Positions 31,656 to 43,700 of a stretch of DNA of 64,000 bases are shown here, piece by piece. The number at the start of each line of letters is the position of its first letter. Position 1 is the first letter of the stretch. The notes under the pieces are model-generated. The model ran no database searches. It was not told the DNA's origin and saw only the letters and a list, made by a program, of their open reading frames with translations. A program made the translations under genes and the position numbers. The stretch comes from Macrolepiota albuminosa (Eukaryota; Basidiomycota; Agaricomycetes; Agaricales; Agaricaceae), in the NCBI GenBank assembly GCA_027475525.1, contig JAMWFC010000133.1, positions 62,001-126,000 on the forward strand, read 5' to 3'.

Positions 31656-32603
31656 TGTGGTAGAAGGGAAGGGACTGCTGATGGAATGAAACGAGAAAGG
31701 GGGTTGGGTGAATGGGTTGGATTTCGCGACACAAAGAGCGGACACAAGTAAAATGTTCGAAGGACGGCCGGGTAGACGTTAAACGAATAACGACATGGTC
31801 GGATTAGGAAGTCGAAGGTACAGATGAGGCAAGGAAAGAATTAGAGTTTGAGATTATGAGACCGACCAGCGGTCAAAAACAGAATCCGGGGAAAGATCGA
31901 CGATGGAGGACAATTCTGGGTTAGATCGTCGATCCCGAAGTCTTGTAAAATATGTATAAATAGGAAGAGAAAACATACGAATGGATAGGTTTTGACACCC
32001 CATATTTCCTGGTCTAAAGCTCTGCTTGTTTCGCGCTTCTCGTAATTGTGTCTCGTCGCTGTCTGGTCTGGTCTTGAGTATCGTCTGCTCGGCTCTGTTC
32101 TGGCTTGTCCGTCGTCTGATCCGGTGTCAAACACCGCGTGCTTGCTATCTTCGGCAGTGAGCTCGGATCTTCTCGGCTTCTCGGTGTTCTGTACTTCTCT
32201 GTCTCGGCTCTGTCTCGTCGGTTTCGGCTCTGTTCTCAGCTTGTCCAACTGTCACGGCTTTTCTGCTTTCGTCTCGGCTTGTCGGCTTCTTGAGATCCTG
32301 ACGTCTTGGGCTGTCTCCGGCTAGTCGACCTCTTCAACTTTCTTAGTTTCGCTTCTGTCCTCCTTTCTTGGTGCTTCGGTCTTCTGCTGCTTCCCTCTTC
32401 TTCTGACTACTGGATTACTCTTGGTCTCACTTGTGCTTGCCTTCTTCTGTTCTACAGATTTCTTCTCATTGCGACGGACGTTACTCTACGTTTACGGCGC
32501 ATATACACACTCCATTATCAACTTCGAACTCTATCCTTACCCTCTGCTCCCGACTCTTTCGACTTTGTAACCGATCCATCAACTACTCCATCCCACGTCC
32601 ACA
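31656..32603 (+). repeat. Element A 3' LTR
   Basis: 948 bp, same length as the 5' LTR, 8 differences of which 7 are CpG transitions. TATA box at 31955-31962. Followed by the ccgg target duplicate. Confidence 0.95.
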
Positions 32604-32607
32604 CCGG

Positions 32608-32889
32608 ACCTATAAAGACACAATTAAAATAAGCCTCAGTGTCGAACCTTGGTGATGGTAAACAACTGAGATTAATATACCTATAAAGACACAATTAAAA
32701 TACTAAGTAGGGAATATGAGTATTATTACAAGGACGAAGAATGACTAAGTATTCATCACTTACAGCCTCAGTGTCGAACCTTGGTGATGGTAAACAACTG
32801 AGGCTGTGAAAAGAGAGGGAACAACTGATGATGTAGCAATAAGCACGTGATTTGATCGGATGCGCAGACATAAGACCTATGGGTCAACA
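32608..32889 (-). repeat. Element C 3' LTR, main part (first 11 bp at 12521-12531)
   Basis: Contains the copia LTR architecture of this window: two copies of a unit starting acctataaagacac (period 71 bp), one damaged hairpin near 32632-32671 and one perfect hairpin CAGCCTCAGT (32763-32772) / ACTGAGGCTG (32797-32806). It ends ..gggtcaaca. In element sense the G-rich tract ending GATGGGGTTG just inside it is the likely polypurine tract. Confidence 0.9.
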
Positions 32890-32946
32890 CAACCCCATCG
32901 GCGCAGAAGTGAAAATGAAACAGTAAAGAAAGGTAGGGGTAAAGAG

Positions 32947-35900
32947 TTAGCGACGAACAAGCCCCAGCTGTGTAACGAAACGATCATGCAATAAGCGCGG
33001 AAGAGGTTTAGTAAGAATGTCGGCCGTCATATTTTCTGTGGAAACCCAGGTTGTTTCGAAGGAACCCAACGATATGTGTTCTCTGATGAAGTGGTAACGA
33101 ATATCGATGTGTTTCGATCGAGATGTTGTAGAGTCGGATTGTGCAATATCAATAGCACTTTTATTGTCGCAAAGAATGGGAAAAGGATGAGGTACAGGAA
33201 GACGAAGCGAGGATAGGAGGAGACGGATCCAGATGGCTTCCCTCATGGCATGAGACATCGACATGTATTCTGCCTTGGTCGATGAAAGAGCAACTGTGCG
33301 TTGGCGAACGGAAGACCAGGAAACTAAACTTGAAAATAGGTAGAATGCATAACCCGAGACGCTTCGTCGAGTATTAGGATCTGATGCCCAGTCCGTATCT
33401 ACAAACCCGCAACCTGTAGGGAGTAATAGGCGAATATGCGGAGTGTCTGAGTTCAAGGAGAAGTTGTATTCCAAAGCTAGGTCCAAAGTGCCCGCAATAT
33501 ATCTCAGAACTCCTTTCGCTGCAAGTAAGTGACCACGAGTTGGGTTAGAGTTAAATTGGCCCAGGCACATTGCGGTAAACGCCAGATCGGGTCGAGTACA
33601 CAGGCTAAGATAAAGGATCAAGCCAACGAGACGCTGATAGTGTATCTTGATGTCGTTATCATGGATGTCAGGCAGAGAATTCGGAGGAGTGTCAGGGATG
33701 GAATGAAGTGGTTGATGTAGAGGAACTGCAGATGTCTTTGCATCAAGTAAGTTATACGTGGAGAGTAGGTCAGTCATAAAACCCTTTTGCGAAAGCCAGA
33801 GTTTACGATGAAACCGATCCCGATCAATCCGAATACCTAAATACAAAGAAGTGGCACCAGAATCAACGACTTCGAAATGCGTATTGAGTTCCCTGATGAG
33901 CCATTGATACAATTGAACGGAGTTGGTGGCATTGAGGCCATCATCTACATGAATGCAAATGATGATGAAAAGTGGTGTGCCATCCGCCGGCATGGGAATG
34001 GTAGGATCAGGAGGTTTTTCAAAATTGCCAATAAATACGGCGTGGTCAACTTCGCATCGTGTAAGGCCAAGAGTCTCAAGAGCCTGTCGAAGGATGGTGT
34101 ACCACTCGTGCGACGATTGCTTAAGGCCATACAAAGCACGTAACAGGCGATACGTCACAGAGGGATCCGCCTCAGGGAAACCAGGAATCTGTTTGCAGTA
34201 AACCTCGTGGGATAAGGGTGCATTGAGGAATGCTGTCTTGACATCGAACGTGAAAAGATTTAAATCGAACTTTGCTGCAAAAGCAAGAGTGACTCGTATA
34301 CTAGTCATCTTTGCGACCGGAGCATAGGTAGAACCATAGTCCTCAGGTTGTTGGCTAAAGCCTTGGGCAACGAGGTGAGCTTTCTCCTTGCCACAAATGA
34401 TATCCCCGTTTGCATCGAGTTTATGGGCAAAAACCCATCGAACTCCAATTGGTTTTCAACCAGGGGGAAGAGGAGCGACTTTAAAAACGCCTTGTGAATG
34501 CAAGCTATCGACTTCGCGTTGCATTGCACTACGCCATACATCAGCATCAGGGCGACGTATGGCTTCCGTATAGTGGTCGGGAGCTTTAGATAAGTCATAA
34601 GTATGGGGGGATTTGAATGGAAGAGGATCCGGGCCATAAGTGGCATAAGCTTTATATTCGGCTATGGAGGCAGGTTCAAGTTGAACCAGATCATCAATAG
34701 AGTCCGGAAAAGAAATTGATGTAAGAAGAGCATTGAAATCCATAACTGCAGCTACATTTTGATGAGGCAGTACTTTGCGAGCCGCCTTGTCAGAACGCAA
34801 TTTAATGAGTTTTTCATCCCGAGCCGTGATTTCATCATGGTAAAGACGACCCTTTTCAGTTTGCCGGACCTCTCGACGGGGGCGAGATGTGGATAAAAAA
34901 TTTGGGGGCGTCGATAAAGGAACGGAAGGTGTAATGGTGGGAACTGAGCTTGGTGGGGCTGAAAGAGGGCGGGAAGGGGAACATGAAGTAATCGGAGACT
35001 CCAAAATATCCAAGGGTGGTGCAGGAGAAGAGGGTGGGGAACATGAGCGTTGTCGAGAAGCATGGGAACGAAGACTGCCCGGAACTGATTCGTTGAAAAT
35101 AACATCTCGTGAGAAGAAGTATTTTCCGTGTAAGTCCCGAACACGCCAACCAATACGGTTTTCATCGTATCCAACAAAGATCGCTTCGAAACGACGACCT
35201 GAGCCTTTTCCTCAAAGTTCAGCAGGATAAAGAACATAACATCGGCAACCCCAGACTCGAAGATGAGAAAGATTAGGCTTTTCTTTCTCCATAACTTCAT
35301 ATGGAGTAATGAGGGAGGGAAGAGTTGAAGTAGGTAAACGATTTCGAAGATATTGTGCCGTTAAGATTGCGTCCCCTAAAAAAGACATTGGTAAGCCTGA
35401 CCAAGCCATCAAGGCTTGCGCAGTATCTTCAATAGTACGAATATACCGTTCAGCTTTCCCGTTTTGTTGGTGTGCGTATGGGGCAGTGTTCTGATGTGTG
35501 ATACCTTTTGAGATTAGATAATCCTGAAGATCTCCAGAAACGAATTCTTTCGCATTGTCGGAACGAACAATTTTTACTCGATTGCCTGACTTAAGCTCCC
35601 AACTTGCTTCCACTTGCCTAAAATGCTTCGTTGCTTGATTCCACGTAGAAAGAAGTGCCGTACTTCCAAAATTAGAACAGTCATCAAGAATGGTGTGGAA
35701 ATGATTCGAACGGCCATTTGAAAAAAGAACTGGAAACGGACCACAAGAGTCCATATGCAGAAGATTACAAACTGCAGAGGCACGGTGTTGGAAGTGGTCA
35801 AATGGGCGAGCAGGTCGTTTTCCCAGTATGCAGGGAATACAGTGGTCATCCGAGAAGGTTCCTGTATACTCAACCCCATCCGCATAATTCTTAGTCAGGA

Positions 35901-38349
35901 TGGCCCTGGTTGTATCTTGTCCCGGATGGCCAAGCCGAGCATGCCATAAAGTAGGCGTCGCATCAATGCGGGGAAAGGAAGAAGTTGTAATTGCTGGAAA
36001 TGACACTTCGAGTGGTTGCGGATTGACGGATGGAAGCACAAAGTCACAATACAGAAAAGAAAGTCATTGGTGAACTGTGGCTTCCATGACTTGACCTTGA
36101 AGAGATGGATCCATGTCAGGGAAAAAGATGGACGTTGAATCCTTTTCAAATAGCAACTTAAGATCATTTTCAACCATAGATCCAACGGAAAGTAAATTGA
36201 TGGGAACGTCAGGTGCGTGGAGGCAATCCTGGAGAGTGATCACCACATTTTTACCATTGACGTGCGTACGAAAATGTGCTTGTCCACGAGCTACGGTAGA
36301 AAGCAGTCCACAGTTCGCTGTCCCAACCGGGGTTGCTCCTGCCTCATCGTAAGTCCAGAAAAACTTCCGGTCTCGGAGAATATGGATTGTACAACCCAAA
36401 TCTAAGATCGCATTGAATCGATTCGAAAAAGAGGCAAGGGCAATTGACGGCATTGATTGAAGAAAGGCAAAGTAAGGCGGATTTAATGATGTATGCGTCT
36501 CGGCAACATAAGCAGACAAATGAATATCATTGGCATTGTCAGCGGGAGCTACATCTGTGTCGTCACTTTCTTCGACAAAGGATAAGGGTGTAGGTAAGCG
36601 ATGAGTGTCATCAGCAGCCATATTTGCTTTAGGTCGTAAACGGGCAGGATCCCGACCATTTTCCATCCCACCACCCTTCGACCAGCACGTTTCAATTGTG
36701 TGTCCGTACATATTGCAATTGGAACATTGAAGTCGTGGGCGAGTGGTAGTATTCTGATCTGGAGAAACAGATGATGAAGTGGTCGAGGTGGACAATTGTT
36801 GTGTATTCGATGGGTTCGAAGTTTGAGAAGTACCTGGCTGAGGGCGAGAGCGATGTTGTAAAGAAAGATGCTGGCGTTCCGCATCCATACTCATGACACG
36901 AGTCGCCAAAGTAGCAAAATCATATGCGCCTTGAGGTCCTGCACGTTCCCAGGATTGACGTACTTCCTCCTTGAGGACAGACCAACGATCTCCATTCGGC
37001 AGTCCATTGACAAATTTTTGGATCTTCTGCCAAGGAGTAAAGTCCCAAGGAGTACCGGCTAGTTGGTATACTGCAGAACGCCATTGTTGGACATATGTCG
37101 ACACAGAAACTGGAGTCGCCGAGAGAGTGAATACTCTGGACTTAGTTAGTTCAGCGACAGATGCATTCCCAATGCCAAAACGCTCTTGAAGAAAAGCTAG
37201 AAGATCATGAGCGGATCTGACAGGGAGGTCATACTGGCCACCACGTTTAGGTGGTAGAGAATCTTGTATCTCCTGAGATAATTTTCCGACAATGACATGT
37301 TCAACGATATCATCATTGTGCCAGAAGACACGATAGGCCTCAGTTTCTTCAGGAGAGGAGTCGAAATCGTAAGGTGGAGGAAGCGCAATTGGACTCGTAG
37401 GATCACGAAGATTGCCAACATTTGGGACTCTGCAGATATGACCACGTAGACCGATGCTCGTAACCACCCTAGTCACCGCCGAATACCAAGACACCCACTC
37501 AATAGAAGACTTTAAAAGTGGGACAGTAGCAAGAGACGGAAGTTTTGTATCAGATAAAGCTGTTTTGATATGGCGAGAAGAAGAATGTGATATTAAAGAA
37601 GGTCGAAAAGATGGATTTGGAAAAGGTTGTTGAGAAAAATGAGGAGGTGGTGGACGAGGAACATGATGCAAAACATTTCTCTGTGGAGCAGCATATGGTG
37701 TATATGTGAAATGCGTTTGATGGTTCTGGGGTTCAACATGATGAGAGGAATGTTGCGAATAAACGGATGAAGAATCAGAAGAATGAGAACGCAAGGTTTG
37801 TAAAGTATTATTAGCATTTGAAATGACAGAAGAGGTACGTGATGGAGGTAAAGGGATATTATGAGGCTGAATATCTTCTGGACGGACAGAATTTGCACGA
37901 AAAATATGTGTAGAGGGAGGACGAGAAAAAGCATGGTTCGAATGCGAAGAAACCGGACGTGATAAAGATGGAGAATCAGAATAATGCGTATGGACGGAAG
38001 GAGGACGAACAGGTGGTCGTTGTGGAATAGGTGCATGAAGGGAAGTGGATATATGTGGTAAGGGAGACGAAGGACCAAAAGGAAAAGAAGTCTGTTGAAA
38101 AGGACGATTATTCTGGAGGTTATTTGGGGTATCAAAAGTGGTAAAAACGTGTACAGAAGAGTGGGGTCGTTGTGGATCGATGATCGGTGGCTCATGCGGC
38201 CGAGCAGTCATGGACGGGCCCATCATTGGAAGCGTCTGAGCGGTGTTGCCAGTGTGGGGAAACCGTCGAGTATGATGTTCTCCCGTAGAATGGCGAGACA
38301 TGATAATGGGAGGGAAAAACAACGGAAAACACCGTGGAGGCGGCCACAA
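32947..38349 (-). pseudogene. Element C gag-pol polyprotein, single frame with three TGA stops
   Basis: One frame of about 1800 codons runs from 38349 to 32947. Gag has a Pro/Ser/His-rich N-terminus and a CX2CX4HX4C zinc knuckle (CSNCNMYGHTIETC). Then follow a protease-like ILDLGCTIHIL segment (usual DSG changed to DLG), pre-integrase LWHARLGHPG, integrase core with DSCGPFP, RSDNAKEF and HQQNGKAERYIRT, reverse transcriptase with CIHVDDGLNATN, and RNase H with SWSSVRQRTVALSSTKAEY and HIDIRYHFIREHI. Stops are TGA at 36064-36066, 35212-35214 and 34456-34458 (plus coordinates). Arginine or lysine is expected at these places from Copia-1 and D, consistent with CGA to TGA. Otherwise the frame is uninterrupted, so decay is by point change only. 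Confidence 0.9.
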
Positions 38350-38411
38350 ATGTCTGTTATATGCGCAAAGAAAAAGACCGAAAAACTAAAGAGAGTCCGA
38401 GCGTAAAGAAA

Positions 38412-38422
38412 GGCCCATAACC
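38412..38422 (-). promoter_or_regulatory. Element C primer-binding site (initiator tRNA-Met anticodon loop)
   Basis: On the minus strand GGTTATGGGCC directly follows the LTR end. It complements the initiator tRNA-Met anticodon loop, as in elements D and E. Confidence 0.75.
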
Positions 38423-38792
38423 TGGAATCCTAGACCTATAAAGACACAATTAAAATAAGCCTCAGTGTCGAACCTTGGTGATGGTAAACAACTGAGATTA
38501 ATATACCTATAAAGACACAATTAAAATACTAAGTAGGGAATATGAGTATTATTACAAGGACGAAGAATGACTAAGTATTCATCACTTACAGCCTCAGTGT
38601 CAAACCTTGGTGATGGTAAACAACTGAGGCTGTGAAAAGAGAGGGAACGACTGATGATGTAGCAATAAGCACGTGATTTGATCGGATGCGCGGACATAAG
38701 ACCTATGGGTCAACAGAGAGGGAACGACTGATGATGTAGCAATAAGCACGTGATTTGATCGGATGCGCGGACATAAGACCTATGGGTCAACA
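38423..38792 (-). repeat. Element C 5' LTR with a 77-bp duplication
   Basis: Starts TGGAATCC next to the PBS and matches the 3' LTR to 38715. A further exact 77-bp copy (38638-38714 repeated as 38715-38791) follows before the gtttt target duplication. The perfect hairpin is at 38589-38598 / 38623-38632. The extra 77 bp is probably an assembly scar. Confidence 0.9.
38638..38791 (-). repeat. Exact 77-bp tandem duplication at the outer end of element C 5' LTR
   Basis: 38638-38714 equals 38715-38791; absent from the other LTR of C. Confidence 0.92.
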
Positions 38793-38796
38793 GTTT

Positions 38797-39022
38797 TGTT
38801 AGAATATGGACCTATGAGAATACAGACACAGTCAATGTCAACCCTCAGTCTTTATCGTAAACGACTGTATTTTTGTACCTATTAGAATACAGACACCAAT
38901 ATCAGTATGTAAAGTTTGTAAGTAAAATATGACTCATGCTCTTTCTGTATGTAAACGACTGAGGTGATAGTCCATAGGTACGAATATATAAGTCTAACTA
39001 GTCCTTTGTACGTGTTCTAACA
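38797..39022 (-). repeat. Solo copia LTR S1
   Basis: 226 bp with inverted termini TGTTAGAA../..TTCTAACA. It shows the shared layout: unit acctatgagaatacagacac, a hairpin half (CCTCAGTC..GACTG), the unit again (acctattagaatacag), then a second arm ACGACTGAGG. In minus-strand sense its start (TGTTAGAACAC..AAGGACT) aligns with the 5' LTR of element E. No matching target duplication was found. Its left end coincides with the insertion point of element C. Confidence 0.65.
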
Positions 39023-39207
39023 ATGAGAATAATGGGATGTGATATTAGTAAGGGTGAATCGTGATAAGGTGACGTAGCGTGGCACGCTCACGGTGTCCTA
39101 TTCCGACATGTTTATGCCCATGTCAGTTTAGGGCACGACGATGTCTACTTGTCGCAATATTGTAATCGCGTGTACGTCCCTATTGACTGAATGGATTAAA
39201 CCAAAAG

Positions 39208-39622
39208 TGTTGGAAATCAAGCAGAGACGCTGTCAGACCTAAGATCAATGTAAGTACGTTAATTCTCAGTCTCGTAACAATCGACTATATTGCACTGTAC
39301 CTAAGATCAATGTAAGTACATTAATCCTCAGTCTCGTAACAATCGACTATATTGCACTGTACCTAAGATCAATGTAAGTACGTTAATCTAAAAGTACAGT
39401 AAGTCTTCTATCACAATAATAAATATGTTTGAGTACTCACCCTCAGTCTCGTAACAATCGACTGAGGGTGCCGTCCATGTAACGTATCTCTATATACTTG
39501 TACCACGAGACAACGGCCATTGTCTGGTCAGGGTGACCAGACAAAGCAGAGGTGGCCGGTCAAAGCAGGGGTGGCCGGTCTGGTGAATATCTGTGGTGGC
39601 CCAGGCAATTCTAATTCTAACA
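39208..39622 (-). repeat. Solo copia LTR S2 with target duplication
   Basis: 415 bp, TGTTGGAA..TTCTAACA, flanked by aaaag (39203-39207 and 39623-39627). Contains a 62-bp unit (acctaagatcaatgtaag..) repeated at 39237, 39299 and partly 39361 with small differences. It also has a perfect hairpin CACCCTCAGTC (39438-39448) / GACTGAGGGTG (39460-39470) and a second one TGTCTGGTCA-ggg-TGACCAGACA (39521-39543). A TATATA lies near 39490. Orientation is inferred from the order of hairpin half and intact hairpin. Confidence 0.88.
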
Positions 39623-39779
39623 AAAAGGACGAAAGGAAAACATCGACTAAAGGAGATGTCACAGCTTTTTGGGTGAAGGAGTGCCTAGACTCGACCGTTT
39701 ACGTGAGTGCGTAGACAATTTCCAGGTCTCAGATGTTCAATCGTCTATCGAGTCCGTGAACCTTCAGTTCCATACGTGT

Positions 39780-40013
39780 TGTTAGACTCACTACGATCTT
39801 CCTTGTATTAAGAATTGATGCTAGGTAGAACAGGAAGTATACTCAGTTCACGCGCGGCAATGTGATAACGAACTATGATTGTTACCTAGGCAGAACAGAA
39901 AGTAAAAGGTAACGGGAGTAAATTATAAGGTAGTAGTGTAATATAAGAGTGCCTTAGCATACATCAGTTCACGCGTGGCAATGCGATAACGAACTGAGGT
40001 TGTTGGACCAACA
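39780..40013 (-). repeat. Probable solo copia LTR S3
   Basis: About 234 bp, TGTTAGAC..GGACCAACA, with the same duplicated layout: aggtagaacagaaagt-like unit twice, a damaged hairpin and a good one TCAGTTC (39964-39970) / GAACTGA (39991-39997). No target duplication found, so ends are approximate. Confidence 0.6.
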
Positions 40014-40182
40014 CTTAAGGAAGCCCGAGCACACGTGACGCAAGTGACCCATTATAGCCATCGGTCGCTTTGACACCTTGTTCCCAGTCTGTCATATCTG
40101 CGTATAGCTTTCCGCAACATCTATCGCACCAGGAGCTTTGTCACACCTCCCCGCGCTCATCTCTCCCTATATTCTTCTCAAT

Positions 40183-40430
40183 CTAAATTGCGTCACCCCG
40201 TCTCAAGGTGTAACTGGCGACGGGGGTTCTTGGTGCCCTAGGATCGTGCTCCCATGCAGGAATCAGACACGAGACGTGTAATACGTCGTGAATTGCCCAG
40301 CCATTGGGAAATGTCAGGCGCCCATGACGTTGGTCTCTGATGGTCGAGTTACGCAGTTTTGATAATAATTGATGGATACATGTAAGCAGTTTATCGTCTG
40401 CTTGGTCTGCCCAACAATGACTGAATATGA
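40183..40430 (-). pseudogene. Fragment of a Ty3/gypsy integrase C-terminus
   Basis: Minus-strand frame containing FPNGWAIHDVLHVSCLIPAWEHD, which resembles the conserved (I)HPVFHVSLL region following the integrase core of gypsy elements. No other part of that element remains. Element D is inserted immediately to the right. Confidence 0.5.
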
Positions 40431-40436
40431 AAAGTG

Positions 40437-40792
40437 TGACGAGGAAAATGACTAGCAGCTTTGGCAGTACTATTGCGTATAACGTCACACAATAGTGTAA
40501 TACTATCGTATGTTTTACTATTATCTCAGTTTTTTTTCAAATTCTTTTATATTGATTACTTATCGTCATTCAAAATGCTCTCCACAGAGCTCCAAATGTC
40601 TCATCAATTCGTGTAGTTAAAAGACCCCTGTTTCCTGGAGTCGAAACCATCTTCGTTTCTTGACTCCAGGTGACGTTTACATTATATTTGATTTATTACT
40701 TATACTAACATACAAAACCATCTTCGTTTCTTGACTCCAGGTTGAACTTGTACTATATTATCAAATATACGTTATTGCGATATGCTGCGACA
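40437..40792 (+). repeat. Element D 5' LTR
   Basis: TGACGAGG..GCGACA. Contains the hairpin CCTGGAGTC (40634-40642) / GACTCCAGG (40662-40670) and, 3' of it, a second copy of the loop and right arm ending about 40741. This is the same intact-plus-half hairpin plan as in the other copia LTRs. Confidence 0.96.
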
Positions 40793-43700
40793 GGTTATGG
40801 GCCCCGCTGCCGTGAATGACAACATTTCCGAGACTTTACAGTTTCCGAAGTTCAATGGTACGAATTACCATGTGTGGGCTGACAATATGAAGTCTGCCTT
40901 ACTGTCAAAGGGATTATGGGGAGTAGTCTCTGGACGCGAAACTCGCCCACCTAAACCACCTGCCGAATATTCCGAATTGCTGGCTCCATCTTGTCCTAAA
41001 AGTGACGAAAAGCCTGACTCTCCTTATAAGGAGGGGGACGACCTGATGAAGGCCATGCAGACCAAGGAATTCTCAACCTGGGAGCATGCACAGGAAAAGT
41101 ACCTACGTTGGGTCACCAGAGACGATTCAGCTATTGGTTTGATCTGAGCTGCGATGGAATATACTCAACGTGAAGCCATTACCGATTATACGAGTTCCAA
41201 GAATGTTCGGGACCAATTACGAAAGAACTATGTTGACCAGCATAGTGGCATGAATGTCCACTATTATTATCAGCAAATGTATGCGAAGCAATGGGACGGA
41301 AACTCACCCTTGACTGATCATCTTGGGTTCTATATGATTATTCGTCGCCGCTTCATCGACGCTGGTCACAAGGTCGATGACTTTACCATCCTGAATGCCA
41401 TGCTTCTTTCGTTGCCCAAAACTCCGACATGGGAGGTAGTCAAGCAAAATTTATTGCTTATGGGCGCCGCATTAACTCTGGAAATGGTCACAACCGAGTT
41501 ACTGTCTGTTTATGACAGACTTACGCTTGAAGATTCCGCCACAAATAAGACCTTGGCTTTCGTTTCAAAAAGGGAACGTATCTCGAGTGGGAGTAAACGT
41601 GACGTTAACCACGTAAAGAAAAATATCCGACCTAAACGTGAATCTAAACCCGACGATGTTTGCCACAACTGTGGCAAAAAAGGACATTGGCGACCAAAGT
41701 GTCCTAAATTGAATAAATCCAAGTCAGTCGGAAATGCGAACTTATCTCTTTCAGCTGAGAAGGAGCCCTCACGCGAAGTTGGAAAAGTCTTGATGGCTAC
41801 TGAAGATGGTATGCCTTCTGGACTCCTACTCGATAGTGCCGCATCATGTCATATGATTGCGGACAAGTCTTATTTTATAATCTATCAAAAGGTCAATTAT
41901 CAGCATATCTCCGTTGGCGGAATGAATACTTTGACCGTGGCTGGGAAAGGAACCATTTCCTTTCGAACATGCTTGCCCGATGGCGTCACAGACGTTCAAT
42001 TACACGATGTTTTGCATATTCCTACATTGGGCGCTAATCTTATTAGCCTCGGTTCTTTACAGAGGGCTGGAGCCACGATCAAAGGCCTAACTTACGGCAT
42101 TGGTTTGGCATGGGGTGAGAGGGACTTCCTCCACGCAAATCTGATCGGAACGCATGGCACACTTTACCGAATCGTCACTATGACCATCGGTGTTGATGAA
42201 AATAAAATTGCTTACATCGCCAGTAAGCCCACTATGTGTTTATGGCATCGCCGGCTAGGGCACATTAGTCCTCATTCAATCAAGAGCATGATTGACCATG
42301 ACCTTGTTACTGGAGTCAACATCAAGTTCCCTCGCGAGTTTGACCGCCTCTGCAGTGGTTGTGCAGAAGGCAAATCAACTCGTCCTCCTCTCCCTGACGC
42401 TAGTCGCACTCAATATGACAAGAACGAATTACTTGTTGTCGATTTAACAGGCCCTATGAACGTGCCTACCTGGGACGGCAAACATTACGCTTTAGCTGTA
42501 GTGGAAGCAAGTCGACGTTATCCTACTGGCTCTCTTTTACAGAATAAAGAAGAAGCTTACCCAGCACTTCGCGACAAAGTTGCACGTTACGAACGAGAGG
42601 GAGGGAAACTTGTGAAAATCATTAGAACGGATAATGGAAGTGAGTTCGTTAACGCACTAATGCAAGAGTTTTGCAAACAGAATGGCATAATTCACCAAAC
42701 AACGAACTCCTACCAACCCCAACAAAATGGTATTGCTGAACGCACTATTGCCGTTCTAATGGAGATGGTCAGGAGTATGCTTCACGCTGCCAAAATGGAC
42801 TTACGCTATTGGGGTGAGGCATTCCTATATGCCGTATACTTACGTTCCGTCACTCCTACCTCCGCTCTCGGAGGAAAGGTACCTTATACAGAATGGTACG
42901 GTCGTAAACCAGACCTATCCCACGTAAGAATCTTTGGTTCTCTGGGATGGGCTCATGTGCCTAAAGAAGTACGACACGGCAAACTGGAATCGCGGGCAGT
43001 GCGTGTGTGGATGTTAGGGTGGTGGATGGATGAGACTAAGGGCTACAGACTGGAAGACCTTGAGAATGGGAAACTCATAACTTCTAGAGACGTTGAGTTT
43101 TATGAGGATGATACTCTGAGTGAGTTAGCACATTTGGACTCCGGACTCACAAGTTCAACCTCAGACGAAATAAACCGTTTCATCGACACGGCCGTCTACC
43201 CAGAATCCAGCAAACCTCACAAAATTTCCATTCCTGGACCGTCCTCTGAGTCTGAAGTAGAGACTCAACTTTCGAATGAAAACGCCTTTGATAACGGTTC
43301 TGAAGATGACGCTTTCATGGAAGACTTACAGTATCCATCCGTTTCTCCCATTCCTCATCGCGACTCTACTCCACCTGTACCACCTGCACCTCGAAAGACA
43401 ACGAAATGGTCGGACTTGCCCAAACGTGAACCTTCGACGCGCACGAAACGTCTGCCTATCAGGTATCAGACAGACCAAGATGACAACGAAAATACAGGTC
43501 ACATGGCTTTTGTTGCTGTTTTGGGTCCTCGCGTCGAAGAAGCCTTGAATTCGCCTCAAGCTGCCGAATGGCAGAAAGCAAGTACAAACAATTACTTCAC
43601 AAAAGGGTATTTGAAGGGATCAATCATTTACCTCCGGGCAAAAAGGCAGTGGGAAGTAAAATTGTTTTGAAGGAAAAGTTCGATGATCAAGGCAATCACG

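Larger units (their letters stand above)
12532..32603 (+). mobile_element. Element A: Ty3/gypsy retrotransposon nested in element C, host of element B
   Basis: Two 948-bp LTRs (12532-13479 and 31656-32603) differ at 8 positions. The target duplication is ccgg (12528-12531 and 32604-32607), inside the 3' LTR of element C. The body encodes gag, protease, RT-RNase H and integrase in gypsy order. The pol frame is interrupted at 18734 by element B and resumes at 30369; joining across B restores the codon TGG and the frame. Without B the element is about 8.4 kb. Confidence 0.93.
12521..38792 (-). mobile_element. Element C: Ty1/copia retrotransposon, outermost shell of a three-level nest
   Basis: Flanked by a perfect 5-bp duplication gtttt (12516-12520 and 38793-38797). 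The left (3') LTR is split: its first 11 bp are at 12521-12531 and the rest at 32608-32889, because element A inserted into it. The right (5') LTR starts at 38423. Joining the left parts gives 293 bp, identical in length to the right LTR up to 38715, which confirms the reconstruction. The minus-strand body encodes one gag-pol frame with three TGA stops. LTR copies differ only at CpG positions. The element without its inserts is about 6 kb. Confidence 0.92.

Noticed and set aside
39237..39387. Direct repeats of 62 bp resembling a CRISPR-like array
   Set aside because: Units are contiguous without unique spacers, lie inside a solo LTR with a target duplication, and the genome is eukaryotic.
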